Shown here piece by piece: positions 12,891 through 13,425 of a stretch of 13,425 nt of DNA. How positions within the stretch are numbered: position 1 is the first letter of the stretch; every line of letters begins with the position of its first letter. Below the pieces are notes generated by a model. It was not told where the DNA came from. It made no database searches and was given only the letters and a program-made list of their open reading frames with translations. The position numbers were made by a program, and so were the translations under genes. This DNA is from T1Sed10-7 sp046483565 (GTDB lineage Bacteria > Actinomycetota > Nitriliruptoria > Nitriliruptorales > Nitriliruptoraceae): positions 1-13,425 of the forward strand of contig JAWOCZ010000191.1 in NCBI GenBank assembly GCA_046483565.1. The letters run 5' to 3'.

Positions 12891-13425
12891 TCAGCCGCGG
12901 TCGGCGCCGACCACCACGTGGACCATGACCGACGCTGACAGGTTGCCCGGCTGCTCGCGTACCGCGCCGGCACCGATGTCCTCGGCGACCTGGCGGCCTG
13001 CGGCCTCGTTGCCGGCGGTCCACAGCACGGTCGTGACCTCGTAGCGCAGTGCCGGGTTCTGGGCGATGATCCGGTAGCCGACGTCGGAGAGCTGCGCGGC
13101 GACGGCTGCTGCCGCTGCACCCCCGTCGGCCTGGTAGCCGTCGAGCACCTGCACCGAGACCGTCGACGGATCGATCCGGTCTGGTTCGGGCTCTGGCTCT
13201 GGCTCTGGCTCTGGCTCCGGCTCTGGCTCTGGCTCTGGCTCTGGCTCCGGCTCCGGCTCGGGTTCCGGCTCCGGTTCGGGCTCGGGCTCGGGCTCCGGTT
13301 CCGGTTCCGGCTCCGGCTCCGGCTCCGGCTCGGGCTCCGGCTCCGGCTCCGGCTCCGGTTCCGGTTCCGGCTCCGGCTCCGGTTCTGGCTCCGGTTCCGG
13401 CTCGGGGTCTGGTTCCTGCTCGGAG
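12891..13425 (-). CDS. LytR_C-domain protein with (Glu-Pro) linker, 3' part (5' end outside window)
   Basis: The minus-strand frame runs without a stop from the right window edge to a TGA at 12891-12893, giving 177 visible residues; the start is outside. The C-terminal ~90 residues (from VSVQVLDGY) look like the LytR C-terminal domain: a first strand with a VLDGY turn (usually VLNGSG), a helix AAAAAVAAQLSDVGYRI, then YEVTTVLWTAGNEAAGRQVAEDIGAG and a last strand VMVHVVVG. This domain occurs in LytR-CpsA-Psr cell-wall ligases and in other membrane-anchored actinobacterial proteins. It is preceded by 78 residues of alternating Glu/Asp and Pro, and before that the visible N-terminus reads SEQ. 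A membrane anchor or catalytic LCP domain may lie upstream, but neither is visible. Within the ~90 visible domain residues I see no catalytic residues. Confidence 0.85.
   Translation of the reverse strand, partial: SEQEPDPEPEPEPEPEPEPEPEPEPEPEPEPEPEPEPEPEPEPEPEPEPEPEPEPEPEPEPEPEPEPEPEPEPEPEPEPEPDRIDPSTVSVQVLDGYQADGGAAAAAVAAQLSDVGYRIIAQNPALRYEVTTVLWTAGNEAAGRQVAEDIGAGAVREQPGNLSASVMVHVVVGADRG
13182..13415. repeat. Hexanucleotide repeat encoding 39 Glu-Pro dipeptides
   Basis: 39 tandem 6-bp units of the form (T/C/G)GG-(C/T)TC on the plus strand read Glu-Pro on the minus strand, with one GTC unit (13407-13409) giving Asp. The copies nearest the folded domain (13182-13246) are mostly TGGCTC (codon CCA), and those further away mostly CGGCTC or CGGTTC (CCG), suggesting two rounds of expansion. 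All units are 6 bp, so slippage changes length without shifting the frame. Confidence 0.95.

Noticed and set aside
13182..13415. CRISPR array or plus-strand Gly-Ser repeat protein
   Set aside because: Units are 6 bp with no spacers, and the minus-strand frame continues into a folded LytR_C domain, while the plus-strand Gly-Ser reading joins no domain.

Overview
This is a very GC-rich (about 70% or more by eye), densely packed window with GTG starts, TGATG stop/start overlaps and actinobacterial protein families: a glucosyl-3-phosphoglycerate synthase, a nitrobindin/THAP4-like protein, a MecA_N-type penicillin-binding protein, a LytR_C protein and an actinobacterial-type HhH-GPD protein. I infer a high-GC actinobacterium, possibly a deep lineage such as Nitriliruptoria; that placement is a guess from gene content. 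I see no rRNA, tRNA, insertion sequence, phage gene or CRISPR array.

Layout. The left end (1-2728, +) carries the 3' end of a DUF4349 membrane protein and a complete class B penicillin-binding protein. A 30-bp tandem repeat (2729-2818) separates these from an HhH-GPD DNA-glycosylase-like protein (2863-3441, +), which converges on a 52-residue DUF3309 membrane peptide (3448-3606, -). A RimK-type ATP-grasp ligase (3883-4791, +) converges on a minus-strand copper unit: a CoA-disulfide-reductase-like flavoprotein (4827-6203) downstream of a CopA-type Cu(I) ATPase (6270-9026). The ATPase gene has a clear CsoR-like operator inside its promoter spacer. Upstream of it, also on the minus strand, are a nitrobindin-like heme protein (9136-9615) and an FKBP lipoprotein (9615-10139) sharing a TGATG junction. 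Reading divergently on the plus strand are a CaCA-family cation exchanger (10262-11224) and GpgS (11224-12186), again joined by TGATG, followed by a stand-alone response-regulator receiver protein (12361-12804). The right edge is the 3' end of a minus-strand LytR_C-domain protein whose linker is an almost perfect run of 39 Glu-Pro dipeptides encoded by a hexanucleotide repeat.

How the genes work together. The best-supported module is copper handling: a CsoR-type site and sigma-70-like promoter drive an ATPase that carries an unusual extra C-terminal transmembrane helix and a predicted extracytoplasmic, cupredoxin-like Met/His-containing domain. It is followed by a flavin disulfide reductase that could maintain low-molecular-weight thiols under copper stress. 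The exchanger-GpgS pair suggests a link between ion homeostasis and the glucosylglycerate/polymethylated polysaccharide pathway. Several envelope proteins (DUF4349 protein, PBP, LytR_C protein) have acidic or proline-rich low-complexity tails or linkers. I see no wholly new multi-gene system; the most novel element is the extended CopA with its thiol-reductase partner.
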